DNA of 64,000 nt from Streptomyces asiaticus (GCF_018138715.1 NZ_JAGSHX010000006.1:310001-374000), one strand, 5' to 3'. Positions 50,973 to 61,323 are shown, counted from the stretch's first letter. Numbers and translations are program-made. Notes: generated by a model from the sequence alone, not told the origin.

Positions 50973-52227
50973 GCCCGTTTTGGAAGTTGGAGGTGAGCCG
51001 CACCGGCTCGCCCGCCCGCCGCAGCCCCGGCAGCCGGTCCAGGGCGGCGCGCAGCATGGCCCGCATCTGGAGCCGGGCCAGATGCGCGCCCAGGCAGACA
51101 TGCGGTCCGAAGCCGAAGCTCAGATGGTCGTTGGGGGCGCGGGTGATGTCGAACCGGTCGGGGTCGGTGAAGACCGTCTCGTCGCGGTTGGCCGAGGCGT
51201 GGAAGACGACGACCTTCTCACCGCGCCGGATGAGCTGTCCGCCCAGCTCCACATCGCGGGTGGCGGTGCGCCGGAAGTCGATGACGGGCGGCCAGTAGCG
51301 CAGCATCTCCTCCACCGCGGAGCCGGTCAGCTCGGGCCGGTCGAGCAGCAGCCGCAGGCTCTCGGGGTGGTCGAGCAGGGTGAGCAGCCCGCCGGGGATG
51401 CCGTTGCGCAGCGTCTCGTTGCCCGCCACCGCGAAGAGGAAGAACATGTTCTCGAACTCGTCCCGGCTCAGTCCGCCCTCCCGCATCCGCGCCATCACAC
51501 TGCCCGGCCGGGGCCGCTCGGCGAGCGCGTGGGCGTAGGCGAACATATCGGCCAGGGCCTCGCGGGAGCGCGGGTTCATCGGCCGGCCGTCGGGGCGGCG
51601 CGGCGCCGAGGACGGCCGGTGGGCGAGGGCGGCGCGCCCGATGGGGCTCAGCTCCTCCAGGGCCGCGGTGGACAACCCGGCGTAGTCGGCGTCCTGGTAC
51701 CCGATGACCCGTCCGGCCCAGTCGAACAGCAGCCGCCGGTCGCCCTCGGGGACGCCCATCACCTGGGCGAGGGTCCAGACCGGCAGATCGGCGGCGAGCT
51801 CCACGAAGTCGGCCTCGCCGCGCCCGGCCACGGAGTCCACGAGCGCCGCCGCGCGCTCCTCGATGACCGCTTCCAGCTCCCGTACGGCGCGCGGGGTGAA
51901 GGCCGCCGCGACGATGCGGCGGCTGCGGGAGTGGTCGGGCGGGTCCTGGTTGAGCATCATCGCCCGCACGAACTCCAGATCGGCGGGTGTGTCGGGGTCG
52001 CGGATCTGGGTGGCCCCGAGGTGGGAGGAGAAGACCTCGGGGGTGCGCAGGACGTGTTTGACGTCGGCGTGCCGGAACACCGCCCAGAAGCCGGGGCCGG
52101 CCGGCCAGGCCCCGACCGCGGGCTCGTCGATCCGGCAGACGGGGCGGGTGGCCCGCAATGCGCCGAACAGGGCGTACGGGACACCGGCGGTGTAGGTCTC
52201 GGGGAGGAACGCCTCGACAGGGTTCAC
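50935..52227 (-). CDS. Cytochrome P450, CYP125/CYP142-like
   Basis: This 430-residue heme monooxygenase has the I-helix motif FAVAGNETLRNGI (acid-alcohol pair near residue 270), an ExxR helix in VEEMLRYWPP, a PERF-like DPDRFDI and the heme-binding loop FGFGPHVCLGAHLA, with Cys near residue 378. The AGNET-x-RN-type I-helix is typical of actinobacterial steroid side-chain hydroxylases (CYP125/142 group). Location near the KstR2-like cluster supports a steroid or terpenoid substrate, but no redox partner gene is adjacent. The substrate is inference. Confidence 0.88.
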   Translation of the reverse strand: MNPVEAFLPETYTAGVPYALFGALRATRPVCRIDEPAVGAWPAGPGFWAVFRHADVKHVLRTPEVFSSHLGATQIRDPDTPADLEFVRAMMLNQDPPDHSRSRRIVAAAFTPRAVRELEAVIEERAAALVDSVAGRGEADFVELAADLPVWTLAQVMGVPEGDRRLLFDWAGRVIGYQDADYAGLSTAALEELSPIGRAALAHRPSSAPRRPDGRPMNPRSREALADMFAYAHALAERPRPGSVMARMREGGLSRDEFENMFFLFAVAGNETLRNGIPGGLLTLLDHPESLRLLLDRPELTGSAVEEMLRYWPPVIDFRRTATRDVELGGQLIRRGEKVVVFHASANRDETVFTDPDRFDITRAPNDHLSFGFGPHVCLGAHLARLQMRAMLRAALDRLPGLRRAGEPVRLTSNFQNGLKTLPVRWGTDR

Positions 52228-52324
52228 AGCCGAGACCGTACGGCGCCGCCCTCCGGGCCCGTCAAGACACCCCGCGCGTCAGGACGCGCTGCCCCACAAG
52301 GCCCGGGCCCGGAGCCACCCCCGA

Positions 52325-52359
52325 GCACCGTCGCGGTGCCCCCAGCACCGGCGCGGTGC
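52325..52359. terminator. Two tandem small hairpins
   Basis: GCACCG-TCG-CGGTGC at 52325-52339 and GCACCG-GCG-CGGTGC at 52345-52359 are near-identical hairpins 20 bases apart. They lie between the stop of the metallophosphoesterase gene and the P450 start, both on the minus strand. They may terminate the former. Confidence 0.5.
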
Positions 52360-52389
52360 CCCCGAGCCCACCGGACACCGCGCGGCTCC

Positions 52390-53241
<852 letters not shown>

Positions 53242-53347
53242 TGTCTCTCCTGTCGTACGGTGGCGCTCATGACGCGGTCGCGGTGCGCGGGCACCGCTTG
53301 ACGGGCCGGGTGATCACCGGACCGTCCCTGGCGCTAGCCTCGCAGAT

Positions 53348-53809
53348 GTGGTCGACAAACTCCCTCCGTCTTTTGAACGGGGAACCGACGGACCGAAGGT
53401 CATCGTGGCCGGACTGGACGGTTCCGAATCCTCCTGGCGCGCCACGGCCTACGCCGCCGGGCTGGCCAGACGCCAGAAGGCGCTGCTGGTCGTGGTCTAC
53501 ATCCAGCCGGTGCTGGCCGCGGGCGCCGCGCTCGGTGCCACGGTGGCCGACACCACGGGTGAGGTGGCCGAGGAGCTGATGCGGGAGATGCGGGAGGCCA
53601 CCGAGCGGCTGCGCGGGGTCTTCGAGGTGCGCTGGGAGTTCCACACCTTCCGGGGCGATCCGTACAACGGACTGGCCCAGGCGGCCGATGAGCTGAAGGC
53701 CGACGCGGTGGTGGTGGGCGCGTCCGAGCAGGCCGGGCACCGCTTCGTCGGCTCGGTGGCCGTACGGCTGGTCAAGGCCGGGCGCTGGCCGGTCACCGTG
53801 GTGCCGTAG
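53348..53809 (+). CDS. Universal stress protein (UspA family)
   Basis: This 153-residue single-domain USP starts at GTG. It shows the alpha/beta fold pattern VIVAGLDGSESSWRATAYAA at the start. The C-terminal segment VVVGASEQAGHRFVGSVAVR corresponds to the ATP-binding G-2x-G-9x-G(S/T) loop, with the first Gly kept in VGAS and GSVA closing it. It probably binds ATP weakly. It is followed by the dodecin gene 87 bases downstream on the same strand; both may belong to a stationary-phase set. Confidence 0.9.
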   Translation: MVDKLPPSFERGTDGPKVIVAGLDGSESSWRATAYAAGLARRQKALLVVVYIQPVLAAGAALGATVADTTGEVAEELMREMREATERLRGVFEVRWEFHTFRGDPYNGLAQAADELKADAVVVGASEQAGHRFVGSVAVRLVKAGRWPVTVVP

Positions 53810-53896
53810 GGGCCGCCCCTCCGGCTCGCGCAGCCCGGCGCGGTGAGGCACCGTGGGAGAAGCGAACGGACCACCCCACGGACCGGGGAGACTGCC

Positions 53897-54133
53897 ATGG
53901 CCCACACCTACCGGGTGACCGAGATCGTCGGCTCGTCCGGCGAGAGCGTCGACGACGCGATCCGCTCCGCCATCGGCCGTGCCTCGAAGACGCTCCGGAA
54001 CCTTGACTGGTTCGAGGTCGGCCAGGTGCGCGGGCATATCGAGAACGGCCGGATCGCGCACTACCAGGTGGGACTGAAGGTCGGATTCCGGCTCGAGGAC
54101 CCCGACGCCGGCTCCGGGGACCGGGCCGGCTGA
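53897..54133 (+). CDS. Dodecin flavin-storage protein
   Basis: This 78-residue protein matches dodecins: HTYRVTEIVGSSGESVDDAI, RASKTLRNLDWFEVGQVRGH and HYQVGLKVGFRLED. Dodecins assemble into hollow dodecamers that store riboflavin, FMN or CoA. The conserved Trp in LDWFEV stacks on the flavin. A short acidic tail is added after the core. A start at 53897 with GGGGAG upstream is clear. Confidence 0.93.
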   Translation: MAHTYRVTEIVGSSGESVDDAIRSAIGRASKTLRNLDWFEVGQVRGHIENGRIAHYQVGLKVGFRLEDPDAGSGDRAG

Positions 54134-54140
54134 CCCCGGC

Positions 54141-55208
54141 TCAGCCACGGGGCACGACGGTGGACAGCACGGACGGCAGCGGATACCAGTCGGCGGTCGC
54201 GAAGCTCGCGTGCCGCCCGGCGAGTTCGGACACCCGGTTCCGCGCCTGGGCCTCGGTGGGGTGGGTGCCGTCGATCGGGGGCGCCACGTTGTGCGCGTCC
54301 GTCATGATCAGCAGGTAGTGGCGGTCGTCGTACCAGGCGGTGTCGACACCACTGGTGACATACGTGGACGCGTCCCCGTCGAAGAGCACGAACCACGGCC
54401 GGAGGGCGGCGTCGGTGTAGCGGGTGCGCGGGTCGCCCGAGGCGGCGCCGTGGACGGCGGGGAAGGCGGCGGCCTGACCGAGCTTCCCGGCGGCGGACAG
54501 GTCCCGCAGATGGGTGGCGTACTCGCGGTCGGTCCACAGCGTGTCGAGGGGGTTGTTCTCCTCGACCGTGCCCGGTATCAGCTCGACGACGAACTTGCCC
54601 GCGAGCGCCGAGCGGGACGGCCAGCCGCCCGCCTGGACCGCCTCGTCGAGGGTGGCATGGCCGCCCACCACATCGGCCGGGCGCAGCACCGCGTCGCCCA
54701 GGGTGGCGCCGAGGAGGGCGTCGAGGTCGGCCGGGCCGCGGCCCTTCTTGCCGTTGAAGCCGTCCTTCATCTCGACCTTGACGAGGATGGGACGGTGCCC
54801 CGGATGGGCCTGGTGCCAGGCCCGCATGTCGGCGAGGCAGCCGGCCAGGCTCTGGTCGCGGGGCTTGGTGCGCAGTTCGCCGGGGCTCGCGGCGTTCTCG
54901 CAGTTGTTGTCGTTGCCGAGCGGGTTGGAGTGCGAGACCCGCCAGCCGGCGCCGAAGGCGTTGGTCCACACATCGAGTTCCAGGAGCGAGGCCCCGGAGT
55001 CCAGCGCGTCCGCGAAGTAAGGGTACTTGGCCTTCTCGTACGCGTTGTGCACCCCCACCGAGGTGGTGGCGGAGTACGACGGATCGTCCGCGGTGGCGGG
55101 CCGGGCGTCGGCCGGTGCCGTCAGACACAGTGCGGCGGCCGCCGCGGCGACCGCCACCGTTCCCGTGCGCCGGGCATGACCGCGCGCCGGACTCCCCACC
55201 CTGCCCAT
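54141..55208 (-). CDS. Secreted PI-PLC-like (calcium-dependent phosphodiesterase) protein
   Basis: This 355-residue secreted protein has a Sec signal (TGTVAVAAAAAALCLTAPAD). The PLC-like phosphodiesterase barrel follows: SVGVHNAYEKAKYPYFADAL with the first catalytic His, LLELDVWTNAFGAGWRVSHS with acidic metal ligands and the second His, and LVKVEMKDGF and FVVELIPG strands. It fits the calcium-dependent phosphoinositide phospholipase C family found in Streptomyces. Probable substrate is a phospholipid or glycerophosphodiester. Its 3' end is eight bases from the dodecin stop. Confidence 0.85.
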   Translation of the reverse strand: MGRVGSPARGHARRTGTVAVAAAAAALCLTAPADARPATADDPSYSATTSVGVHNAYEKAKYPYFADALDSGASLLELDVWTNAFGAGWRVSHSNPLGNDNNCENAASPGELRTKPRDQSLAGCLADMRAWHQAHPGHRPILVKVEMKDGFNGKKGRGPADLDALLGATLGDAVLRPADVVGGHATLDEAVQAGGWPSRSALAGKFVVELIPGTVEENNPLDTLWTDREYATHLRDLSAAGKLGQAAAFPAVHGAASGDPRTRYTDAALRPWFVLFDGDASTYVTSGVDTAWYDDRHYLLIMTDAHNVAPPIDGTHPTEAQARNRVSELAGRHASFATADWYPLPSVLSTVVPRG

Positions 55209-55396
55209 GTGTCCCCACCCTCGTCGATGCCACGACCAACTGGGCAGAATCGTACGGGAGTCGCGTCATGGGTTACGAGCGGTCAAGGGTCACAGCGGTA
55301 CGGGCCCGGCGGCGTGCTGCCGCTGAGCCCGTCTCATGTGCCGCGTCTCACACGGCTGGGGGTCGTTCGGGGAGCAGGGACCCACCTGTGAGGGCC

Positions 55397-55420
55397 CCAC
55401 CCGTCAGAGCCACCCGTCAG
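55397..55420. repeat. Direct duplication of the epimerase gene terminus
   Basis: CCACCCGTCAG occurs at 55397-55407 and 55410-55420. The right copy contains the stop codon of the epimerase gene; the left copy repeats it 13 bases further on. Confidence 0.8.
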
Positions 55421-56505
55421 GGCCGCTCCCCCACCCCGGTCGTCGCGGCCTCGCGCGCCCGTCCGCCGGGCAGCTTGGGGGCCAGCGGGGCGGTCTGGTC
55501 CATACCGGTACCGCGCCGCAGCCCGCTGAGGAACTCCTGGAGCGTCTCGACCGCGGTGTGCCGGGGCCGCCAGCCCAGTTCCTCCTGGGCGCGGGTGGTG
55601 TCCATCAGCGGGAGCCGCAGGGCGGCGTCGAACAGCTGGGGCGAGGGCGGCAGCAGATGCAGATGCCAGGCCGTGGCCATGGCCGAGCGGGCGGCGAAGC
55701 GCGGGATCCGCACCGTCCGCGCGTCCAGCAGAGCGGCCAGCGTCTCGCCGTCCACCGGCGGTTCGGCCGCGAGGTTGAAGGCGCCGCGCACCTGACGGCC
55801 GAGCGCCAGCCGGTACGCCTCGGCGGCGTCGTCGGTGTGCAGGACCTGGAGCCGCAGCCCGGGCAGGTCGAAGACGGCGGGCAGGAAGGTGGAGCGGACC
55901 AGCCGCCGGGGCAGGAACGGGCCCATGAAGAGCCGGCGCTGCTCGGCCGCCGCCTCCTCCTTGAAGAGGAAGCCGGGCCGCATCCGCACCACCCGGACCT
56001 GCGGATGCTCCCGTTCGAAGATGTCCAGCATCCGCTCCACATACGCCTTCTCACGGCAGTACGCGGCCTCCGGCCAGCCATCGGTGGGCCAGGACTCGTC
56101 CACCGGGCGGCCGTCCTCGGGCCCGGGCGAGTAGGCGCCCACCGAGGAGGCGTACACCAGCACCGGCACCTCGGCCCGTGCCACCGCCTCGAAGACCCGC
56201 CTGCTGCCGAGGACATTGGTGGCCCAGGTGACGGCGGGCCGGTGGCTGGGCTGGATCAGCCAGGCGAGGTGGATGACCGCGTCGGCGCCCTCGAAGTGCC
56301 GTACGAGGTCGGCCTCCTCACGGGCGTCCCGCCCGAGGTCCGCCCGCACCCAGGTGGTCTTCGGCGGCGACCAGCTCGGCACCCTGCGGGCGACGCCCAC
56401 GATCGACTCGATGTCCGGGGCCTCGCCGAGCGCGCGGACGACGCTCGTACCGGCGTTGCCGGTGGCCCCGACCACCACCGCGCGCATTCCGTGCTTGACA
56501 CCCAT
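55417..56505 (-). CDS. NAD-dependent epimerase/dehydratase family protein
   Basis: This 362-residue extended SDR has the nucleotide-binding motif VVVGATGNAGTSVVRAL, then DAVIHLAWLIQPS, catalytic-type Ser and Tyr-x-x-x-Lys (VYASSVGAYSPG, EAAYCREKAYVER) and a substrate domain. Substrate specificity is unclear; sugar-nucleotide, steroid 3-beta-HSD-like and flavonoid-type reductases all share the pattern. The start MGVKHGMRAV is at 56505, with GGAAGGAG upstream. It lies 83 bases after the transketolase gene on the same strand. Confidence 0.87.
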   Translation of the reverse strand: MGVKHGMRAVVVGATGNAGTSVVRALGEAPDIESIVGVARRVPSWSPPKTTWVRADLGRDAREEADLVRHFEGADAVIHLAWLIQPSHRPAVTWATNVLGSRRVFEAVARAEVPVLVYASSVGAYSPGPEDGRPVDESWPTDGWPEAAYCREKAYVERMLDIFEREHPQVRVVRMRPGFLFKEEAAAEQRRLFMGPFLPRRLVRSTFLPAVFDLPGLRLQVLHTDDAAEAYRLALGRQVRGAFNLAAEPPVDGETLAALLDARTVRIPRFAARSAMATAWHLHLLPPSPQLFDAALRLPLMDTTRAQEELGWRPRHTAVETLQEFLSGLRRGTGMDQTAPLAPKLPGGRAREAATTGVGERP

Positions 56506-56559
56506 GGGTCCGCTCCTTCCGGCAGCGTCGTGTCGTCCTCAGTCGTCCTCAGTCATCCC

Positions 56560-56596
56560 GGTTTCCGTCCTGGTTTCAGTCCTGCGTTTCAGCCCT
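56560..56596. repeat. Degenerate duplications of the transketolase gene terminus
   Basis: GTTTCAGTCCTG at 56573 and GTTTCAGCCCTTG at 56586 repeat the gene end around the stop (56589-56591). A third, weaker copy (GTTTCCGTCCTG) is at 56561. Confidence 0.65.
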
Positions 56597-58424
56597 TGCC
56601 GACCAGCTGCCGCGCGGCCGTGACGATCGCGTCCGCGTCGATTCCCGCGTCGCTCAGCTGCTCCGCGGGGGTCGAGGAGGCCGGCATCATGCGCACCGCG
56701 AGCCGGATCATCCGGGGCACCGGACGGCCGTCGCCGAACGCCTCGAGCACCGCGTCGCCCAGTCCGCCCTCGGGGTGGTGGTCCTCCACGGTGACCAGCC
56801 GGCCCGTCGCCTCGGCGGCGGCGCGCAGCGTCTCGGCGTCCACCGGCTTGAGCGAGTACAGGTCGATGACGCGGGCCGGGATGCCCTCCTCGGCGAGCCG
56901 GTCGGCCGCCTCGACGGCCTCGTGCAGGGTGACCCCGGCGCCGACCAGGGTGACCCGGTCCTCGTCACTGGAGCGCACCACCTTGGAGCCGCCGATGGGG
57001 AAGCTCTCGGTGGGCGGGTAGATGACCGGCGTTCCGCCGCGGGTGGTGCGCAGATAGCGGATGCCGGACTCCCCGGCCATGGCCGCGGTCAGCTGGGCGG
57101 TCTGGTTGGCGTCGCACGGGTAGAGCACCGTGCTGCCGTGCACCGCCCGCATGGCGGCCAGGTCCTCCAGACCCATCTGCGAGGGCCCGTCCTCACCGAT
57201 GGCCACCCCGGCGTGGGAGCCGATGAGGTTGAGGTCGGCGTCGCTGATGGAGGCCATCCGGATGAAGTCGTAGGCCCGGGAGAAGAAGGCCGCGAAGGTG
57301 GAGACGTACGGGTTCCAGCCGCGGGTCTGCATGCCGACGGCGGCGGCCACCAGCTGCTGCTCGGCGATGAAGAACTCGAAGTACCGCTCGGGGTGCTCCT
57401 TGTGGAAGTACTCCAGCCGGGTGGAGTCGCCCACCTCGCCGTCGAGCGCCACCACATCGCCGCGGGCGGTGCCGACGGCGGCCACGGCCTCGCCGAACGC
57501 GTCACGGCTGGGCACCGAGTCGCCGGTGTTGTAGCGCGGCAGGGCCAGCGGGCCCTCGGACGCGGGCCGGGTGGGGGTCACCGAGGGCGGGCCGAGCACC
57601 GGTACGGCCATGTTGCGTACGCCGCCGAGCTCGGCGATGGCCTCGTCCGCGTTCTTCAGCGGCTTGCCGTGCATGCCCTCGCGGTTCTCCACCGAGGCCA
57701 CGCCACGGCCCTTCATGGTGCGGGCGATGATGGCGGTGGGACGGCCCACGGTGGACAGCGCCTCGGCGTAGGCGCGGTCGATGGCCTCGATGTCATGGCC
57801 GTCGATCTCGATGGTGTGCCAGTCGAAGGCGCGGATGCGCCGGGCGTAGGCGTCCAGGTCCCATTCGTGGCGGGTGGGCCCGCGCTGGCCGAGCCGGTTC
57901 ACGTCGATGATGGCGGTGAGGTTGTCCAGCCGCTCGTAGCCCGCGTGCTCGAACGCCTCCCACATCGACCCCTCGGCCATCTCGCTGTCGCCGCACAGCA
58001 CCCAGACCCGGTAGGGCACATGGTCCAGCCGCTTGCCGCTCATCGCGGTGCCCACGCCGTACGGCAGGCCCTGACCGAGCGATCCGGTGGCCACGTCCAC
58101 CCACGGCAGCCGGGGGGTGGGGTGGCCCTCCAGCCTGCTGCCGCGCTTGCGGAAGGTGATGAACTCCTCGTCGCGGAGGGCCCCGGCCGCCTTGTACACC
58201 GAGTAGAGGAGCGGGGAGGCATGGCCCTTGGAGAAGATCAGGTGGTCATTGCCCGGGTGGTCGGGCTGCTCGAAGTCATAGCGCAGATGGTTTCCCATCA
58301 GGACGGCCATCAGGTCCGCCGCCGACATCGACGACGTGGGATGGCCGGACCCGGCGGCCGCGGCGGCACGCACCGAGTCCACGCGGAGCTGCTGCCCGAG
58401 CTCGCTGAGTTGTTCGTGTCGCAT
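56589..58424 (-). CDS. tkt: Transketolase
   Basis: This 611-residue thiamine-diphosphate enzyme transfers two-carbon ketol units between sugar phosphates. N-terminal ThDP motif: LCGDSEMAEGSMWEAFEHAG through VNRLGQRG. Substrate and cofactor His residues lie in GSGHPTSSMSAADLM, SKGHASPLLYS and GSLGQGLPYG. The pyrimidine-domain Glu is in FFIAEQQLVAAAVGMQTRGW. At 611 residues it is shorter than classic 690-residue TktA and resembles the actinobacterial/animal-type short form. It overlaps no neighbour; its ribosome site GGAAGGAG lies 17 bases after the NDH-2-like stop, implying co-transcription. Confidence 0.92.
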   Translation of the reverse strand: MRHEQLSELGQQLRVDSVRAAAAAGSGHPTSSMSAADLMAVLMGNHLRYDFEQPDHPGNDHLIFSKGHASPLLYSVYKAAGALRDEEFITFRKRGSRLEGHPTPRLPWVDVATGSLGQGLPYGVGTAMSGKRLDHVPYRVWVLCGDSEMAEGSMWEAFEHAGYERLDNLTAIIDVNRLGQRGPTRHEWDLDAYARRIRAFDWHTIEIDGHDIEAIDRAYAEALSTVGRPTAIIARTMKGRGVASVENREGMHGKPLKNADEAIAELGGVRNMAVPVLGPPSVTPTRPASEGPLALPRYNTGDSVPSRDAFGEAVAAVGTARGDVVALDGEVGDSTRLEYFHKEHPERYFEFFIAEQQLVAAAVGMQTRGWNPYVSTFAAFFSRAYDFIRMASISDADLNLIGSHAGVAIGEDGPSQMGLEDLAAMRAVHGSTVLYPCDANQTAQLTAAMAGESGIRYLRTTRGGTPVIYPPTESFPIGGSKVVRSSDEDRVTLVGAGVTLHEAVEAADRLAEEGIPARVIDLYSLKPVDAETLRAAAEATGRLVTVEDHHPEGGLGDAVLEAFGDGRPVPRMIRLAVRMMPASSTPAEQLSDAGIDADAIVTAARQLVGKG

Positions 58425-58441
58425 TGTTCTCCTTCCAGGTT

Positions 58442-59767
58442 TCACCGGCGGTCGGCCGCCGCCCGGGCGGTCCGCGCGACTTCGGGCGACTCGGTGTCCA
58501 GCGGCACCGCCCAGGGCGGGACCACCCCGAGCTGTACCCCCTGGCGTGGCAGCGCCGCGTCGAGCAGCCAGTCGGCGGCGACCCGGACCCGGTTCCCCGG
58601 CATCGCCATCAGGTGGTAGCCGCGGGTGACCGCGTTGGCGATCGGGCCGGACAGCGGGATGTGCAGCGGGTCCGCGGCGGCCTGCACCCCGCCGAGGTCG
58701 ACGGTGAACCCGAGGTCGTGGTGTTTGTACGGCTTGGCGGTGCCGCGCCCGAGGGAGGCCAGCACATTGTGGCCCGCGACCTTGCCCTGCCGGTGGGCGT
58801 GTTGCGCGGTCATCGGGGTGAACTGGCCAGGCCGGGTCAGATCGGGCACCGCGGCGGCGTCTCCGCAGGCCAGCACGTCGGGATAGCCGGGTACGGCCAG
58901 ATACTGGTCGACCCTGAGCCGGCCGCGTTCGGTCGGCAGCCCGAGCTGCTCCACCAGCGGGTCGGGGCGCACCCCGACACACCAGATCAGCGATCGGGTG
59001 TCGACGACCTCGCCGTCGTCCAGCAGCACGCCCTCCGAGGTGGCCTCCTTGACCGTGGTGCCGGTGCGCACCTCCACACCCCGTTTGCGCAGCACCCGGT
59101 CGGCCGTGCGGGACAGCTTCTTGTCCAGCTCGGGAAGGACCCGGGGGGCGATGTCGAGCAGCATCCAGCGGGGTCGCGGCGCGTCGCGCAGCGAGATGTT
59201 CTTCCGCGCGAGCGAGTCGGTGAAGAGCACCCCGTGGGCGGCCACCTCGGTGCCGGTGTATCCGGCGCCGACCACCACGAAGGTGCGGCGGGCCGCCCGC
59301 TCCCGGGGGTCGTCGGCGGTGCCCGACATCTCCATCTGGCGGATGATGTGGTCGCGCAGGTAGAGCGCCTCGGGCATACCGCGGAAGCCGTGGGCGTGCT
59401 CGGCCACACCGGGGATCGGCAGCAGTTTGCTGACACTGCCCACGGAGAGGACGAGCCGGTCGTAGTCCATCTCGCCGGACCGTCCGTCCGGGTCTCGCCA
59501 GGAGATCTTGCGGGCGTCCAGGTCGACGCCGTGGACCTCGCCCAGCACCAGCCGGACCTGCGGCAGGGTGCCGGTGAGGGAGACCGAGACACGCCGGGGT
59601 TCCAGGATCCCGGCCGCCACTTCGGGCAGCAGGGGCAGATACAGGAAGTAGTCGTTGGGATTGATCAGGACGATCTCCGCCGCGCCCCGCAGGGTGCGGG
59701 ACAGCGTACGGGCGGCCTGATAACCGGCGAATCCGGCACCGACGATCACTATGCGTATTGGGCTCAC
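58442..59767 (-). CDS. NDH-2-like FAD-dependent pyridine nucleotide dehydrogenase
   Basis: This 441-residue flavoprotein has an FAD-binding GxGxxG (IVIVGAGFAGYQAARTL), an NAD-binding GxGxxG (FVVVGAGYTGTEVAAH) and the flavin-contact strand VLACGDAAAVPDLT. The order matches type II NADH:quinone oxidoreductases. The C-terminal amphipathic membrane-binding part is less typical. The GTG at 59767 (VSPIRIVIVGAGF) is chosen because it abuts the Rossmann strand; the frame is open to 59827. It heads a probable transcript with transketolase. It may feed NADH or NADPH electrons to menaquinone. Confidence 0.87.
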   Translation of the reverse strand: MSPIRIVIVGAGFAGYQAARTLSRTLRGAAEIVLINPNDYFLYLPLLPEVAAGILEPRRVSVSLTGTLPQVRLVLGEVHGVDLDARKISWRDPDGRSGEMDYDRLVLSVGSVSKLLPIPGVAEHAHGFRGMPEALYLRDHIIRQMEMSGTADDPRERAARRTFVVVGAGYTGTEVAAHGVLFTDSLARKNISLRDAPRPRWMLLDIAPRVLPELDKKLSRTADRVLRKRGVEVRTGTTVKEATSEGVLLDDGEVVDTRSLIWCVGVRPDPLVEQLGLPTERGRLRVDQYLAVPGYPDVLACGDAAAVPDLTRPGQFTPMTAQHAHRQGKVAGHNVLASLGRGTAKPYKHHDLGFTVDLGGVQAAADPLHIPLSGPIANAVTRGYHLMAMPGNRVRVAADWLLDAALPRQGVQLGVVPPWAVPLDTESPEVARTARAAADRR

Positions 59768-59909
59768 ACGAATCTCCCGGGCATACGGGGCCAGGGAGCT
59801 CCAAGTGCCCGTGAGAGCCCGGACCAAACGTGGCGCCCGGCCGGCCCCGCCCCCGGGGCCGTGTTCCGGGGGCGGTACCCCCGGCCGCGGTCCCGGGGCG
59901 GGGGGCGGG

Positions 59910-59970
59910 GGACGTCAGGGACGCGTGGACGTCAGGGACGCCTGGACGCCGGAGGTGTGCGTACGTCAGC
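59910..59970. repeat. Repeats of the monooxygenase gene terminus
   Basis: GGACGTCAGGGACGC occurs at 59910-59924 and 59927-59941. Its ACGTCAG core recurs at the real gene end (stop at 59966-59968). The extra copies lie downstream of the gene. Confidence 0.75.
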
Positions 59971-61177
59971 GGCGCCGGCGGGCCGTCTGCGCGTCGATCC
60001 GCTCGTCCCAGTCGATGCGGTAGCCGGTCAGCCAGTCCGAGGAGCCGTTGCCCGCCCGGTCCAGCTTGCGCGGCATGGTGACATCGCGCAGGGCGCGTGC
60101 CACGGGCCCCGGCGCCGTGCGGCGGGCCATGCCCGCGCTGGCCGCGGCGACCTTCTCGACCCGCTCCCGGCGCAGCGCCTCGTACGCGGCGAAGGCCGAC
60201 TGGGGCGTGCGCAGATCGCGCAGGCATTTGGCGAGTACGACGCCGTCCTCGATGGCCATCGAGGCGCCCTGTGCGGCGTTGGGCGCGCAGGCGTGCGCGG
60301 CGTCGCCGACGATGACCATGGCCTCCTCGGACCAGGTGGGGGTGGAGACGATGTCGTAGGCGGCGGTGGCCACGATGGTGTCGCCGGTGGCCCGGACCAG
60401 GTCGGCGGCGGGGGTGTTGTCCTCGGCGAAGAGCGTCAGCAGCCGCTCCCGCCACTGCTCGGAGGTGACGGCGGCGAGCTCGGCCTTGGACATCTCCTCG
60501 GCCGGGGCGTTGCAGAACCACCAGACCTCGCCGTCCGGGGCGGTGGTGCAGCCGAAGAACGCCTGCTTGCCGAAGATCATCGTGTAGGCGTCGGGGTCCG
60601 GGGGCGAGTCGGCGTCGCGGGTGTAGCCGCAGACGGTGTGCTGTCCGGTGTAGCGGGGCCGGGGCGCGGCCGCGTCGATGAGCCTGCGGACGAGCGAGTG
60701 GATGCCGTCGGCGCCGATCAGCATGTCGCCCACGGCGCGGCCGCCGTCGGCGAAGGAGCCGACGATCCGGCCGTCGGGGCTGGTGTGGGCGGCGAGCAGC
60801 CGCTTGCCGCCCTCGACACGCACTCCGCGGCGCACCGCCTCCTCGCGCAGCACCCGGGCGAGGGTGGCGCGCTTGAGTGTCACGGAGCCGAGGCCACCGT
60901 CCTGCGATCCGGACATGGGGCGGTTGCCGAGCCGCTTGCCGGTATTGCTGATGAAGTCGACGCGGCCGGCCGGGAAGGAGTTCTTCAGCACGGGTTCATG
61001 GGCGTCGACGGTGCGCAGGGCCTCCAGGCCGTTGGCGGCGACGACGAGGAACGCACCGGCGTCGACGGCGTCCGTGGGGTACGTCTCGTAGACGACCGCG
61101 TCGATACCGGCTTTCCGCAGGGCCATCGCGGTCACCGTGCCGGCGATGCCGCCACCGATGATCAGGGCTGTGGTCAT
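59966..61177 (-). CDS. FAD-dependent aromatic-ring-type monooxygenase
   Basis: This 403-residue flavoprotein monooxygenase has a GxGxxG dinucleotide site (ALIIGGGIAGTVTAMALR), the DG motif (LIGADGIHSLVRRLI) and the GD motif (VIVGDAAHACAPNAAQGASM). These define the class A (PHBH-like) hydroxylases. It starts at ATG 61177; the minus-strand frame is open for 2.4 kb more, but that overlaps the glycosylase and catalase-like genes out of phase. The substrate is unknown, possibly an aromatic or polyketide metabolite. It stands alone, 198 bases before the NDH-2-like gene. Confidence 0.9.
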   Translation of the reverse strand: MTTALIIGGGIAGTVTAMALRKAGIDAVVYETYPTDAVDAGAFLVVAANGLEALRTVDAHEPVLKNSFPAGRVDFISNTGKRLGNRPMSGSQDGGLGSVTLKRATLARVLREEAVRRGVRVEGGKRLLAAHTSPDGRIVGSFADGGRAVGDMLIGADGIHSLVRRLIDAAAPRPRYTGQHTVCGYTRDADSPPDPDAYTMIFGKQAFFGCTTAPDGEVWWFCNAPAEEMSKAELAAVTSEQWRERLLTLFAEDNTPAADLVRATGDTIVATAAYDIVSTPTWSEEAMVIVGDAAHACAPNAAQGASMAIEDGVVLAKCLRDLRTPQSAFAAYEALRRERVEKVAAASAGMARRTAPGPVARALRDVTMPRKLDRAGNGSSDWLTGYRIDWDERIDAQTARRRR

Positions 61178-61323
61178 GGTGCTCCGTGACGTGGCGTGGG
61201 GTGTCGTGTCGTGGGATTGCGACAGCACCATATGGCGGTCCGGAGCTCCCCGGGTCAAGAGCGGCACGTCAACTAACGGGCGCCGGGCGGCATTTGGGAC
61301 AGAACCCGGCAGGTACGCCACGT

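Noticed and set aside
56589..60521. A 1310-codon frame that would fuse transketolase to an N-terminal region
   Set aside because: The transketolase starts at 58424 with a strong ribosome site. The upstream frame is a shadow of the NDH-2-like and monooxygenase genes.
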